Shown: in pieces, positions 52,854 to 64,000 of the stretch
Position numbering within the stretch: the stretch's first letter is position 1
Layout of the letters: every line of letters begins with the position of its first letter
Source of the DNA: an uncultured Pseudoxanthomonas sp.
GTDB lineage: Bacteria > Pseudomonadota > Gammaproteobacteria > Xanthomonadales > Xanthomonadaceae
Assembly: GCA_946886405.1 (NCBI GenBank)
Contig: CAMPIO010000001.1
Coordinates: forward strand, 1 to 64,000
Reading direction: 5' to 3'
DNA: 64,000 bases
Notes under the pieces: generated by a model
Database searches by the model: none
What the model was told of the DNA's origin: nothing
The model's input: only the letters and a program-made list of their open reading frames with translations
Program-made: the position numbers and the translations under genes

Positions 52854-53647
52854 TGCGTGAGATGTTCGCCGCCATCTGGAAGTACAGGCTCTTCGTCTTG
52901 TCTTCGATCAGTAATGAACTCCGGGTGCGCTTCCTGCGGAGCAAGCTCGGTGGGATGTGGATGATCATCCACCCGCTGGCGCAGGTGCTGATCTTCGCCC
53001 TTGTTCTGTCGGAGGTGTTGGCCGCCAAACTGCCGGGTATCGACAACAAGTATGCGTACGCGCTGTATTTGATGGCTGGCACGCTGGGTTGGACGCTGTT
53101 CGCCGAGACGGTAAGTCGCTGCGTGGTGTTGTTCGTGGAGAACGCGAATCTGATGAAGAAGATGGCGTTTCCGCGCATCTGTCTGCCGATCATCACCGCG
53201 GGCACGACGCTGGTGCAGAATGTCCTGTTGGCCGTCGCCATCTTCGTCGTGTTCGCGGTGCTGGGTCATTTGCCTGGCAAGCATGCGTTGTGGCTCCCGA
53301 TTCTGATACTCGTCAGCCTAATGCTTTCCGCCGCGTTGGGGATCCTGCTGGGAATCTTCAATGTCTTCGTGCGCGATGTCGGTCAAGTGGTGCCGGTAGT
53401 CATCCAGGCGTTGTTCTGGATGACGCCCGTGGTGTACTCGATCGACATGTTGCCGCCTGGCACACGCGCCTGGTTCCAGCTGAATCCCCTGGTCCCGCTG
53501 ATCACCAGCTACCAGAATGTGTTGGTCTTCGACCGGCCTCCCGAATGGGGGGGCTTGCTGTGGCTCGCGGGAGGCGCACTCGCGCTGGCGGCGCTAGCGT
53601 TGTTGGTGTTCCGCCGCGCGAGCGCGGAAATGGTGGACGTGCTGTGA
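52853..53647 (+). CDS. wzm: ABC-2-type polysaccharide exporter permease
   Basis: An inner-membrane protein of 264 residues with six hydrophobic segments and the N-terminal signature LRVRFLRSKLGGMWMIIHPL of O-antigen/capsule exporters (Wzm, TagG, RfbD). It forms the channel with the ATPase encoded next, GTGA-coupled. It exports a finished lipid-linked polysaccharide, so chain length must be set in the cytosol, for which the methyltransferase encoded downstream is a candidate. Confidence 0.93.
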   Translation: MREMFAAIWKYRLFVLSSISNELRVRFLRSKLGGMWMIIHPLAQVLIFALVLSEVLAAKLPGIDNKYAYALYLMAGTLGWTLFAETVSRCVVLFVENANLMKKMAFPRICLPIITAGTTLVQNVLLAVAIFVVFAVLGHLPGKHALWLPILILVSLMLSAALGILLGIFNVFVRDVGQVVPVVIQALFWMTPVVYSIDMLPPGTRAWFQLNPLVPLITSYQNVLVFDRPPEWGGLLWLAGGALALAALALLVFRRASAEMVDVL

Positions 53648-54906
53648 GCCCGGCCATTTCGGTGTCGGGGGTTGGCAAGGCATATCGCCATTGGACGAGC
53701 GAGTGGCAACGTTTCGCTCGCTGGTTCGGCGTCCACTCGGCGCCTGAAGTCGAACAATGGGTGCTGCGCGATGTGAATTTTCAGGTCTCCCGCGGAGAGT
53801 CGGTCGGCATCATCGGCCAGAACGGAGCAGGTAAGAGCACGTTGCTCAAGCTGGTTACCGGAACGGCCCGGCCGAGCGAAGGCGAAATCGTTCTCAACGG
53901 ACGTGTGGCCGCTATCCTGGAGTTGGGGATGGGTTTCAATCCCGAGTTGACCGGGCGCCAGAACGTGCGTCATGCCGCCGGTTTGCTTGGCTACATGGAG
54001 TCGGAGATCGATGCGTTGATTCCGGAGATCGAGCGATTCGCCGAGGTGGGAGAATATTTCGACGAGCCGGTGCGTGCGTATTCCAGCGGCATGCAGGTCC
54101 GCGTGGCGTTCAGCGTGGCGACCGCGACCAGGCCAGACATCCTGATCGTCGATGAAGCGCTGTCTGTGGGCGACGCGTACTTCGTCCACAAGTGCTTCCA
54201 GCGTATCCGTGAGTTTCGCGCAAAAGGGACCACGCTGCTGTTCGTTTCCCACGACCCGGGAGCCGTGCAGGCTCTTTGCGACAGGGCGATCCTGCTGGTG
54301 CAGGGACGCGTGGCGATGGACGGCGATCCTCATTACGTGTTCGATTACTACAACGCGCTAATCGCAGAGAAAGAAAATAGTCGGTTGCTGCAGCGCGAGG
54401 CGGCGGACAAGCGTGTCAGTACCGAATCAGGTTCCGGCGAAGCATCCATTGTCTCGGTTCGGTTGCTGGCGGAGAACGGTCTGCCAATCGAGTACGTGGC
54501 GGTAGGGCAGCATGTGACTCTCGATGTCGAGGCGCGCATACATTCACCGCTGGACAACATCGTCTTCGGGTTCATGATCCGCGATCGCCTCGGACAGGCC
54601 GTGTACGGAACCAATACCCATCACACCGGGCAATCCCACTCGCGGCTGGCAGCGGGAGAGACGCTGCATTTCTCGGTTGCCTTTCCGGCGAACCTGGGGC
54701 CCGGAAGCTACTCTGTATCCATCGCGCTGACCGAAACGGAGACTCATTTGGTGCGCAATTACGTATGGCGGGATCTCGCGCTGGTTTTCCAGGTCGCCAA
54801 TATTGGCCTGCCGGAGTTCGTGGGTAGCGCGTGGTTGCCGGTCGACATCCATGTCGAGAAGCTCCCGGGCGCGGGTCCGACAACGATGGAGGGAGATCAG
54901 CGATGA
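53644..54906 (+). CDS. wzt: ABC exporter ATPase with C-terminal carbohydrate-recognition domain
   Basis: A protein of 420 residues. The ATPase part has Walker A GIIGQNGAGKSTLLKLV (about residue 57), signature YSSGMQVRVAFSVA and Walker B DILIVDEALSVGDAYF. The extra C-terminal 150 residues (from about 275: EASIVSVRLLAENGLPIEYV to LALVFQVANIGL) form the Wzt-C beta-sandwich that, in E. coli O9a, recognises the methyl-capped non-reducing end of the polymer. A GTG start at 53644 overlaps the wzm stop. The tail argues for selective export of a terminally modified chain. Confidence 0.93.
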   Translation: MSPAISVSGVGKAYRHWTSEWQRFARWFGVHSAPEVEQWVLRDVNFQVSRGESVGIIGQNGAGKSTLLKLVTGTARPSEGEIVLNGRVAAILELGMGFNPELTGRQNVRHAAGLLGYMESEIDALIPEIERFAEVGEYFDEPVRAYSSGMQVRVAFSVATATRPDILIVDEALSVGDAYFVHKCFQRIREFRAKGTTLLFVSHDPGAVQALCDRAILLVQGRVAMDGDPHYVFDYYNALIAEKENSRLLQREAADKRVSTESGSGEASIVSVRLLAENGLPIEYVAVGQHVTLDVEARIHSPLDNIVFGFMIRDRLGQAVYGTNTHHTGQSHSRLAAGETLHFSVAFPANLGPGSYSVSIALTETETHLVRNYVWRDLALVFQVANIGLPEFVGSAWLPVDIHVEKLPGAGPTTMEGDQR

Positions 54907-56632
54907 GCGCGACGCGTACGCCCGAAGAGGAGGCCGGACACGTGATCAGGCGTTTGCGACGAGAACTGTCTCGTCGCGCCGCCCTGCCTCCCATGTCCGC
55001 TAGCGACACGGAGCCGGGCAACGAATTCGCCACGCTCCCGCGCTGGCGTCCGGAGCAGGCCGGGTTGCCTGAGAAGCCGGCGTACGTATTGCAGGACCTC
55101 CTACAATATGACGACGAACAATTCGTGGAAGTGGCCTACCAGGTGATCCTGCGTCGGGCGCCAGATGAGATCGGCTTCCAGCACTATTGTCAGCAGTTGC
55201 GTGCGGGCGGCGTCTCCAAAGTGGAAATCCTGGGCAACCTGCGTTGGTCGCAGGAAGGGCTTCAGCGTGGTGTCCATGTGGATGGTCTGCTCCTGCCCTA
55301 CAAGGTGCAGCAGTGGCGGCACCGGCGCTGGTTGGGGCCGATACTCGAGTGGGGCTATACGCTGTTACGTCTTCCCAGACTCGCTCGTTTGCAGGCCATA
55401 TCCAGCACGCGTGGTGTGCGTGAGGCGCGTCGCATCGGCCAGTTGCTCAACCAGGTCAGTGATGGGGTCGGTAACCAGGCTGATGTGATGGGCCATCGCC
55501 TGGAAGCGCTGTCGGCCGAGCTGCATGGCCTCGAACAACGGGCGAAAGCGCTCGCGGGCGAGCAGGCGACGCGCATCGACAAGTTGGACCAACTGCTGGC
55601 GGTGGAGTTTGGCCAAGGGCCGGACGAACCCGCACCGAGCCGCGTTACCTTGGCTTCGCGAATCGTAAAGTTGGAGCGGCTGGTCGAAGAGGCCGGCCAG
55701 CACATCGAGTTGCGCGTGCAGCCGCAGTTGGATGCGGCTAGAGCGGCCGTTGCCGCCACGACGGAGCGGCAGGAGAGTGTGGAGCTTCGTCAGAACGCGC
55801 TGGGCGACAGCTATGCCGAATTCCATGAAACCTCGGGAGCCATGAACCGTCGCGTGGACGAACGCCTGGACGCGATCGAGAACGCGTGTACCCACCTGGC
55901 TGAACGCCTCAGTCAGCTCGCGGAGAGCCTTACGCCGGTCGCTCCCGCGGGGGGGCGCAATCTCGACGCTCTTTATGCGGCGTTCGAAGAGGCCTTCCGT
56001 GGCAGCGACAGCTTGGTCAAGACGCGCGTGGCGCCATACATCACCGACATTGCCGCCGCAGCGACCCCAGGTGAACTCATCCTGGATGTCGGTTGCGGTC
56101 GCGGAGAGTGGCTGGAGCTCCTGCGCGACGCGGGCTATCGCGCCCGCGGCATCGACAGCAACGAAGTGTTCGTGCAGACATGCCGTTCCAAGGATCTGGA
56201 CGTCGTCCATGGCGACGCCTTCGAGGTGCTCAGGCAACTGCCTGATACATCGGCGGCCGGCATCACGTCGATGCATCTCGTTGAGCATTTGCCCTTTCCG
56301 GCGTTGATCGATTTGCTCGACGAGGCGTATCGCATTCTGCGGCCGGGCGGCATCCTGATCCTCGAGACGCCTAACCCGGAGAACATTCTGGTGGGCGCCA
56401 ACTGGTTCTACATGGATCCTACCCATCGCAATCCGCTGCCCCCGGGTTTGTTGTTCTGGCTGGCGCGTGCTCGCGGCTTCACGGATCTGCGCGTGGAGCG
56501 CCTGACCGAAGCGCGCGATGTTCCGATGCCCGACCCTTTGCCGGCGGACGCGGCCGGTGCTTCAGCGCTAAACGGCGTGATCGAGCATTTCCGTGCAGCG
56601 GTTGACTATGCAGTGATCGCAAGGAGGGGTGC

Positions 56633-56636
<4 letters not shown>
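54903..56636 (+). CDS. DUF4214 / coiled-coil / SAM-methyltransferase fusion, putative chain-terminating enzyme
   Basis: A protein of 577 residues: a DUF4214 module (about 59-119: FVEVAYQVILRRAPDEIGF, SKVEILGNLRWSQEG), a coiled-coil stretch of some 180 residues (about 170-350), and a C-terminal class I methyltransferase (SAM loop LILDVGCGRGEWLELLRDAG, near residue 393; HLVEHLPFPALIDLLDE; RPGGILILETPNPEN). In the E. coli O9a system WbdD joins a methyltransferase to a coiled-coil ruler that sets O-antigen length; the order differs here but the parts and the Wzt tail fit the same idea. ATGA-coupled to wzt. Confidence 0.8.
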
Positions 56637-58524
<1,888 letters not shown>

Positions 58525-58550
58525 CCCACACCTGCGAACGGAACCGCCGC

Positions 58551-61500
58551 ATGCGTATCGCCCTGGATCTACAAGCGTGCCAGACCGCCTCGCGGCACCG
58601 CGGAATCGGGCGCTATAGCCTGGATCTGACGCGCGCGCTGCTCGCGGAAGCCCCAGGAGAGTTGCTCCTTGGCTTGGATGGGACTTATCCGTCCGAAGCC
58701 GAGGAGGTGGTTGAAAGTCTGGGGGACCTGGCGCCCAGGGCCGCGTTAAGTCGCTACTACTACCCCGGTCCGGTGCACGCGCATGGGCATCCTTCCGATA
58801 TTTTTCGACCGGCCTCGGACGTGCTGGTGCGTTCGCACTATCGCCGACTTTCTCCCGATGTAGTGCATGTCCACAGTCTGTTCGAGGGTTTCGTCGATCA
58901 CGCCGGGGGCATGTCGGGCGTCCCAAGCCTGGAAGGCACGATCAGCTCCGTAACGCTGTACGACTTCATTCCTCTGGTGTACTCGGCCCGCTACCTGACC
59001 AATGCCGAGTACAAGACGTGGTACCTGAGGCGGCTCGCCGTGTTGCAGAGGTTCGATCTGCTGCTTTGCATCTCCGAGGCGACGCGCGCGGATGCTATCC
59101 GGTTCCTGGGCATTCCCCCGGAGCGTCTTGCGGTGATTCACGCCGGCGTCGGCGCGGAGTTCCTACCCCGTGCCTGGATGCCGGACGAGCGCGCCGTCTT
59201 CTTGCGCAGGTTTGGTATCCGCGGAAGATTCGTGCTTTACACGGGCAACGGAGACTTCCGAAAGAACTTGGCCGGCGCTATCGAGGCCTTCTCAAAATTG
59301 CCACAAGAGGTGCGCGACGGCGTTCAGCTCGTGCTGAATCAGGTCGATGACGAAGCCGGACTGCGCATACTCGCTGCGCGGTTTGGGTTGGCTGACCAAG
59401 ACATGGTCATTACAGGGAAAGTATCCAACCAGGACCTGATCGGGCTGTTCCAGACGTGCGATGTGTTCTTCTTCCCATCGCTCTATGAAGGCTTCGGCCT
59501 CCCGGTGCTGGAGGCCATGGCGTGTGGTGCGCCGACCATCTGCGGCGACAATTCGAGCTTGCGCGAAGTCATGCAGCGCAACGACGCGATGTTCGATGCA
59601 TCCAGCCCCGAGGCTGCCGCGGGCTTGCTGACGCACGCACTGCTTGATGAAGGTATGCGCGCGTCCTTGAGGGAGTCTGGCCTCGCGCGCGCCAAGGAGT
59701 ACTCATGGGCACGCACCGCCCGTTTGACCGGCGAGGCCTGGCACGAGGCGCACGCGCGGACCCATGCCAGCATGAGGTCAGCCCTCGTACGGCCACCCCG
59801 TAAGCGCGTCGCGATGGTGACACCGCTGCCTCCAGAGCGGACGGGGGTGGCGAGCTATGTCTCAGAGATCCTGGCGCCGCTCTCGCGGTATGTCGACCTG
59901 GATCTGTATACCAGCGCCGAACTATCCAGCGCGCAGACCACGAGCGCGCACTTGCGGGTGAGTCCCTGGACACAGTTGCCGGACATGGCGGCGCATTACG
60001 ATTGCATCATCTATCAGTTCGGCAACTCTCCCTTCCATTCGCATATGGTGGGGTTGCTCGAACGCTTCCCGGGCATCGTCGTCCTGCACGACGTCTACCT
60101 GAGTTCCATGTTCTGGCACATGGACGAGCATGAGGGTGAGGCCGGTGCATTCTCAAAAGCGCTGCTGCGCTCGCACGGCCGGGAGGCGGTAGTGTGTCTG
60201 CGGCAAGAAGGCGTGCTCGAGGCGAGACGCCGGTATCCGGCATCGCTGGGCGTGTTGGAGGCAGCAACTGCCGTGATCGTGCATTCCCAGCACTCACTGC
60301 GAACGATCCGTGACCAGTTTCCCTATGCTCGGGGCGGCCGCGTCCGCGTAGCGCCGATGCCGATAAGGTCCGAGGGGCGGCCCTCGCACGCTGAACGCCG
60401 CTCGGCTCGGGAGCGGCTCGGGATCGCAGATAGCGATTGCCTGATCGTCAGCTTCGGGTTCATCGCCGACACGAAGCTGTCGACCACGATACTGGATGCG
60501 CTCGCACGCCTCAAAGAGGGCCATCCTGGGTTGAAGATGGTCTTTGTCGGCGAGAATGACGGTGGATCCTATGGCCAGGATGTCCTGCAACGGATCCAAA
60601 CGCTCGGGGGGGCGATTCCGGTTTCGATCACCGGTTTTGCCGACGATGATGTCTATAGCGACTACTTGATCGCCTCCGATATCGCGGTGCAGTTGCGGGC
60701 GGGAAGCCGCGGGGAAACCTCGAAAGCCGTGTATGACTGCATCTCCCACGGATTGCCGACCGTGGTGAACGACTACGCGAGTCTCGGCGAGCTGCCGGAC
60801 GGGTACGTGCGCAAGATTTCCAGTATTCCAGGCGCAGAGGAGCTTTCCGCTGCATTGGGCGCATTGATTGTCGATGCCGAGCTGCGCGATGTTCTGGGCG
60901 CGGCCGCGGTCGAATTCATGCGTTCGGTACATGCGCCGGACGCTACCGCACGTGTTTACGCCGATACGCTCGAAGAGGCTATCGCCGCGCGCAGGGCTCG
61001 CAGCGGAGATGACCTGGTGAATGGCCTCTCGCGGGTTTTGGAGGATCGTTCCTTGCTCGACGGCGAAGCTTCCGCACTGGAGTACGCGATCGCCCGCGAT
61101 CGCCGGGACGCGCCGGCACCCCGCGTGCTGCTCGACCTGAGTGAAGTGACGCATACCGACTATGCCACGGGCGTGCATCGCGTTGTGCGAAACCTTGCGC
61201 GAGAAATGCTGCTCCGGGAATCGCCCACGGTACTTCGACTGGCTGCGGTCGCGCATGAGAAGGATGGGGCTTTGGTGTCGGCAGAGGCCTACGTGGAATC
61301 TGCGCTGGGGGTCCCTGGGCGCGGAGAGGATGGGGTGAACTTTGCAGCCGGAGATCTATTGTTCCTGCTTGATTCCGCATGGGAAATGCCCGACCGCTTC
61401 GATCGTTCGCTTGCCAAGCTCGCGGATGCCGGCGGGCGCGTGGCGGCCTTCGTGCATGACCTCATACCGCTCAGGCATCCGGAGTTCTGCGTTGACTACA

Positions 61501-62237
61501 TGCCGGGCGTCTACGAGAAGTGGCTGCGCTACGTCGTAGCGAACTGCGACGTGTTGGTATGCAATTCATTGGCGACGGCGGACGACCTGCGGGCCTGGAT
61601 TGGTGAGACGGGGGCGAGCCGCAAGTCCGCTCAGCGCATTGGCCACGTCCATCTGGGCGCCGATCTTGTCGAGGACTGTCGCCTCGATGATGCGTCAGAT
61701 CGCATCCGCGAGGCGATGGCGGGCCGTGCGGTCTTGATGGTGGGCACCGTAGAGCCACGGAAAGGCCATGCCCACGTACTGGAGGCGTTCGAGGCGGCCT
61801 GGAAGGCGGGTACGGATGTCTCGTGGGTAATCGTCGGCAAGCAAGGTTGGAACGTTGAGCCCTTGGCGGAAACGTTGCGCCGACACCCGCAGGCGGGCAA
61901 GCGGTTGTTCTGGCTGGAGGACGCGAGCGATGCGGATCTCCGTTACGGATACTCGCATGCTCGTGCTGCCCTGCAGGCCTCATTCGCGGAGGGATTCGGT
62001 TTGCCGATCGTCGAAGCCGCCCACTACACGTGTCCATTGATCCTCAGCGATATCCCGGTCTTCCGTGAGATCGCCGGGGAGCACGCGGCCTACTATCCGG
62101 CGGGGGATGCGCGCGCTTTGGCCGCGCGCTTGGCGGCGCCGCCGTCTGCACGGCCTAAGGTTCTCGCGCAGAGCTGGCGAGACTCGGCTGCGGGAGTCAT
62201 CTCGCTGTTGATGGCGGATGGAAGGGGGGGAACGTGA
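58551..62237 (+). CDS. Very large triple-domain glycosyltransferase
   Basis: A protein of 1228 residues holding three GT4/GT-B-type modules: residues 1 to about 410 (start ALDLQACQTASRHRGIGRYS, donor block LYEGFGLPVLEAMACGAP at 313), about 425-830 (TGVASYVSEILAPL, donor block SRGETSKAVYDCISHGLP near 720), and about 855-1228 (VLLDLSEVTHTDYATGVHR, donor block ASFAEGFGLPIVEAAHY near 1145). The middle block lacks the usual ExFG and may be altered. Three linked transferases could build a repeating trisaccharide, like the WbdA-type polymerases of ABC-dependent O-antigens. Its end overlaps the next gene (GTGA). Confidence 0.85.
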   Translation: MRIALDLQACQTASRHRGIGRYSLDLTRALLAEAPGELLLGLDGTYPSEAEEVVESLGDLAPRAALSRYYYPGPVHAHGHPSDIFRPASDVLVRSHYRRLSPDVVHVHSLFEGFVDHAGGMSGVPSLEGTISSVTLYDFIPLVYSARYLTNAEYKTWYLRRLAVLQRFDLLLCISEATRADAIRFLGIPPERLAVIHAGVGAEFLPRAWMPDERAVFLRRFGIRGRFVLYTGNGDFRKNLAGAIEAFSKLPQEVRDGVQLVLNQVDDEAGLRILAARFGLADQDMVITGKVSNQDLIGLFQTCDVFFFPSLYEGFGLPVLEAMACGAPTICGDNSSLREVMQRNDAMFDASSPEAAAGLLTHALLDEGMRASLRESGLARAKEYSWARTARLTGEAWHEAHARTHASMRSALVRPPRKRVAMVTPLPPERTGVASYVSEILAPLSRYVDLDLYTSAELSSAQTTSAHLRVSPWTQLPDMAAHYDCIIYQFGNSPFHSHMVGLLERFPGIVVLHDVYLSSMFWHMDEHEGEAGAFSKALLRSHGREAVVCLRQEGVLEARRRYPASLGVLEAATAVIVHSQHSLRTIRDQFPYARGGRVRVAPMPIRSEGRPSHAERRSARERLGIADSDCLIVSFGFIADTKLSTTILDALARLKEGHPGLKMVFVGENDGGSYGQDVLQRIQTLGGAIPVSITGFADDDVYSDYLIASDIAVQLRAGSRGETSKAVYDCISHGLPTVVNDYASLGELPDGYVRKISSIPGAEELSAALGALIVDAELRDVLGAAAVEFMRSVHAPDATARVYADTLEEAIAARRARSGDDLVNGLSRVLEDRSLLDGEASALEYAIARDRRDAPAPRVLLDLSEVTHTDYATGVHRVVRNLAREMLLRESPTVLRLAAVAHEKDGALVSAEAYVESALGVPGRGEDGVNFAAGDLLFLLDSAWEMPDRFDRSLAKLADAGGRVAAFVHDLIPLRHPEFCVDYMPGVYEKWLRYVVANCDVLVCNSLATADDLRAWIGETGASRKSAQRIGHVHLGADLVEDCRLDDASDRIREAMAGRAVLMVGTVEPRKGHAHVLEAFEAAWKAGTDVSWVIVGKQGWNVEPLAETLRRHPQAGKRLFWLEDASDADLRYGYSHARAALQASFAEGFGLPIVEAAHYTCPLILSDIPVFREIAGEHAAYYPAGDARALAARLAAPPSARPKVLAQSWRDSAAGVISLLMADGRGGT

Positions 62238-64000
62238 GCGTGACCCTTGGCGGTGCCAGTGCCGCTCCACCGGCGAAAATGGAGCATAGGATCTATAGCG
62301 CACCGCAAGATGGGGCTAACGCGCAGGCGCTGCGCGCAAGCCGCTACGGATGGCTGGGCTGGTTGCTCTTGGTTGGATTCTTTGCGCTTTATTACGCAGC
62401 CTACTTCTCGCCCGTACTCGTGCATGGCGGGACATTGGCTCCCGGAGACGGCGAAGTCTATTACCTCTCCTACTTCGACCTGCCCATCTTCCAATTCTGG
62501 AACGACAGCATCCTGTCGGGTTTTCCGGTCATCGCGGACATCCAGGCTCAGACGCTGTATCCGTTGAGATGGTTGAGTCCAAACTACAACGTGATGGTCG
62601 TGTCGGCGTACGTGGTTGCGGCGATTGGAACCTTTGGCCTCGCATTCACCCAGACCGGCTCACGTATCGCTGCGTTGTTCTCCGCGTTTGTGGTGTCGGG
62701 CAGCGCATTCATGATGGGTCATCTGGGACACCTCGGCATCGTGCATTCGGCGGCCTGGGTTCCCGCAATCCTATGGGCGCTGGCCTCGCTATCGCGAACG
62801 CTCTCCTGGCGTGCAGTCGCGTGCGGTGCTCTGTCGGTGGCGATGTGTTTGCTCGGCGGTCACCCGCAGATATCCATCGTGGGGCTGCTGTTCGCCGGAA
62901 CGTACGCCGTCGTTGAGATCGGCTTGTCCGCGACCGGGTACGGGCGAGGGCATGCTCTGCGCTTGTTGGTGCGCGTCTTCGCACTATTCATGATCGGTTT
63001 GCTGATGGCGTCGCCGACGCTTATCGGAACCCTGCAGTCGGCCGCCGGTGGCATGCGGGGGAACTGGAGCGTTGGCGAGTTCAACTCCTTCAGCCACACT
63101 TGGTCTTCGCTCCGTCTGGCGTTGCTTCCTCACCTGTACGGCGCGCATCCGGCGGGCCCGTACGGCGCTTACGGTGGGCCGTTCAACATCACCGAGCTGG
63201 CAATCTATGCCGGACTGTTGCCTTGGATGCTCGCCTGTTTCGCGGTTCCGCAATGTGTACGGCAGGTGCGCGTTGCGTTTTGGATGGCGTCCGCCGTCGT
63301 GTCGTTCTTGCTGTGTGTCGGAACGCTAAGCCCGTTGGGCGAGATCGTATACGAACTGCCGTTGCTCGGACGTTTCCGCGCGCAGGCTCGTTTCGGCTAC
63401 CTTGGCATCCTCTGTTTGAGCATGCTGTCAGCCCATGGCCTGGCCGCCATTCTGGCGAACGGGTTGTCGCCGCGCGCTCGAGGCGCGTCGGTGGCTGCGC
63501 TCCTGCTCATGCTGGGTACTGCTGCGTTCTGGCTTTCCCGCGGCCTGCCAGAGGCAGCGTCTGCCGAGCTCCGGCTAGGGCTGAAAGTCAGCATGGTTAT
63601 CGGCGCTCTCAGCCTGGCCGGTGTGGCGCTGGTCGTATGGCGGAACCGTCGCGTGGTGGCGCTGGCGCTGGTCGCTCTCGTTGCGCTGGACTTGGCGAGC
63701 TTTGGCTGGTTCTACGAGTGGCGTTACGCCAGCCCGACGCTAGCACCCTTGCCGGCGGACTCGGCGCGGCTGGTCGACACGCTCAAGGATGGCGGTGGCC
63801 GACTGCTGCCTATGGGTGCCGAGCGTTGGGGGCCGAACGCGCTTCGACCCAACATCAACATGCGGTATGGGGTGCCGTCGGTCGTCGGATACGGTCCGCT
63901 GTTGTCTTCGCGATATGCCGGCGCGACAGGGGCCGACACCGTTGGCGGCTTCCCGCGTTTGCCTTTCGACGCGCCTTTGCTGGATGTCCTTGGGGTGCGT
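62234..64000 (+). CDS. YfhO-like polytopic membrane protein (3' end cut by the window)
   Basis: A GTG start at 62234 overlaps the preceding stop. At least 589 residues are visible without a stop, with about ten or more hydrophobic segments: YGWLGWLLLVGFFALYYAA, GTFGLAFTQTGSRIAALF, VSFLLCVGTLSPLGEIVYEL and others. The N-terminal periplasmic loop has LVHGGTLAPGDGEVYYLSYFD and the order resembles YfhO-type GT-C membrane proteins, which decorate surface polymers from lipid-linked sugars. A GT-C role in the polysaccharide operon is plausible; substrate unknown. Confidence 0.75.
   Translation, partial: MSVTLGGASAAPPAKMEHRIYSAPQDGANAQALRASRYGWLGWLLLVGFFALYYAAYFSPVLVHGGTLAPGDGEVYYLSYFDLPIFQFWNDSILSGFPVIADIQAQTLYPLRWLSPNYNVMVVSAYVVAAIGTFGLAFTQTGSRIAALFSAFVVSGSAFMMGHLGHLGIVHSAAWVPAILWALASLSRTLSWRAVACGALSVAMCLLGGHPQISIVGLLFAGTYAVVEIGLSATGYGRGHALRLLVRVFALFMIGLLMASPTLIGTLQSAAGGMRGNWSVGEFNSFSHTWSSLRLALLPHLYGAHPAGPYGAYGGPFNITELAIYAGLLPWMLACFAVPQCVRQVRVAFWMASAVVSFLLCVGTLSPLGEIVYELPLLGRFRAQARFGYLGILCLSMLSAHGLAAILANGLSPRARGASVAALLLMLGTAAFWLSRGLPEAASAELRLGLKVSMVIGALSLAGVALVVWRNRRVVALALVALVALDLASFGWFYEWRYASPTLAPLPADSARLVDTLKDGGGRLLPMGAERWGPNALRPNINMRYGVPSVVGYGPLLSSRYAGATGADTVGGFPRLPFDAPLLDVLGVR

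Overview
The window is high-GC and gene-dense, and it reads as chromosome of a Xanthomonadaceae bacterium (Pseudoxanthomonas, Lysobacter or Stenotrophomonas type). The grounds are a Clp-type CRP regulator next to speD, short palindromic intergenic repeats of two recurring families, ATGA/GTGA-coupled operons, and a complete Xanthomonadales-like bactericidal type IV secretion system (X-T4SS). No CRISPR array, transposase, relaxase or rRNA was seen. There is one tRNA, Gln-CTG.

Layout. 1-1154: the end of an Mrp/Pha cation-proton antiporter operon (E, F, G subunits). Its E gene is joined at the left edge to a fragment of an unrelated LON-domain protein. 1161-8763: housekeeping genes (SDR protein, Mpo1-like protein, purC, J-domain protein, rpe, YegS-like kinase, trpE, threonine aldolase). 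8831-13258: SIMPL protein, trpG, trpD, monooxygenase-like protein, trpC and a HAD phosphatase. The trp genes are therefore spread over two blocks with passengers. 13361-13735: a zinc-ribbon protein.

13841-37456 is the killing island. On the minus strand are a coiled-coil membrane protein, virD4, a lipoprotein (likely immunity) and an HExxH metallopeptidase effector with an XVIPCD-like C-terminus. A 650-base divergent regulatory region follows, with a good sigma-70 promoter and a 12-bp perfect palindrome. On the plus strand are virB7-8-9-10-11-1-2-3-4-5-6, then a tandem array of DUF4189-like genes (two intact, one broken) containing a duplicated scrap of the virB6 3' end. Next come a small lipoprotein, a lipoprotein/lipase pair, a small Cys-rich secreted protein, and a lipoprotein/peptidoglycan-hydrolase pair in which the hydrolase carries both a lytic transglycosylase and an M23 endopeptidase domain. 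VirD4 should recruit effectors through their C-termini, the VirB channel should deliver them into neighbouring bacteria, and the lipoproteins would protect the producer's periplasm.

37527-51471: a TauE/SafE permease, a frameshifted GNAT gene, clp, speD, a guanidine-II riboswitch with the Gdx/SugE exporter, coq7, rplM-rpsI, tRNA-Gln, a 2OG dioxygenase, a fumarylacetoacetase-like hydrolase with maiA, pilU, a DUF4398/OmpA pair, a DUF465 protein, and a cystathionine beta-synthase/gamma-lyase pair (reverse transsulfuration). 51486-64000: a tightly coupled surface-polysaccharide operon: glycosyltransferase, Wzm/Wzt ABC exporter with a carbohydrate-recognition tail, a DUF4214/coiled-coil/methyltransferase protein, GDP-rhamnose synthesis (rmd, gmd), a 1228-residue triple glycosyltransferase and a YfhO-like membrane protein cut by the right edge. 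This suggests an ABC-exported, possibly methyl-capped, rhamnose-containing O-antigen.
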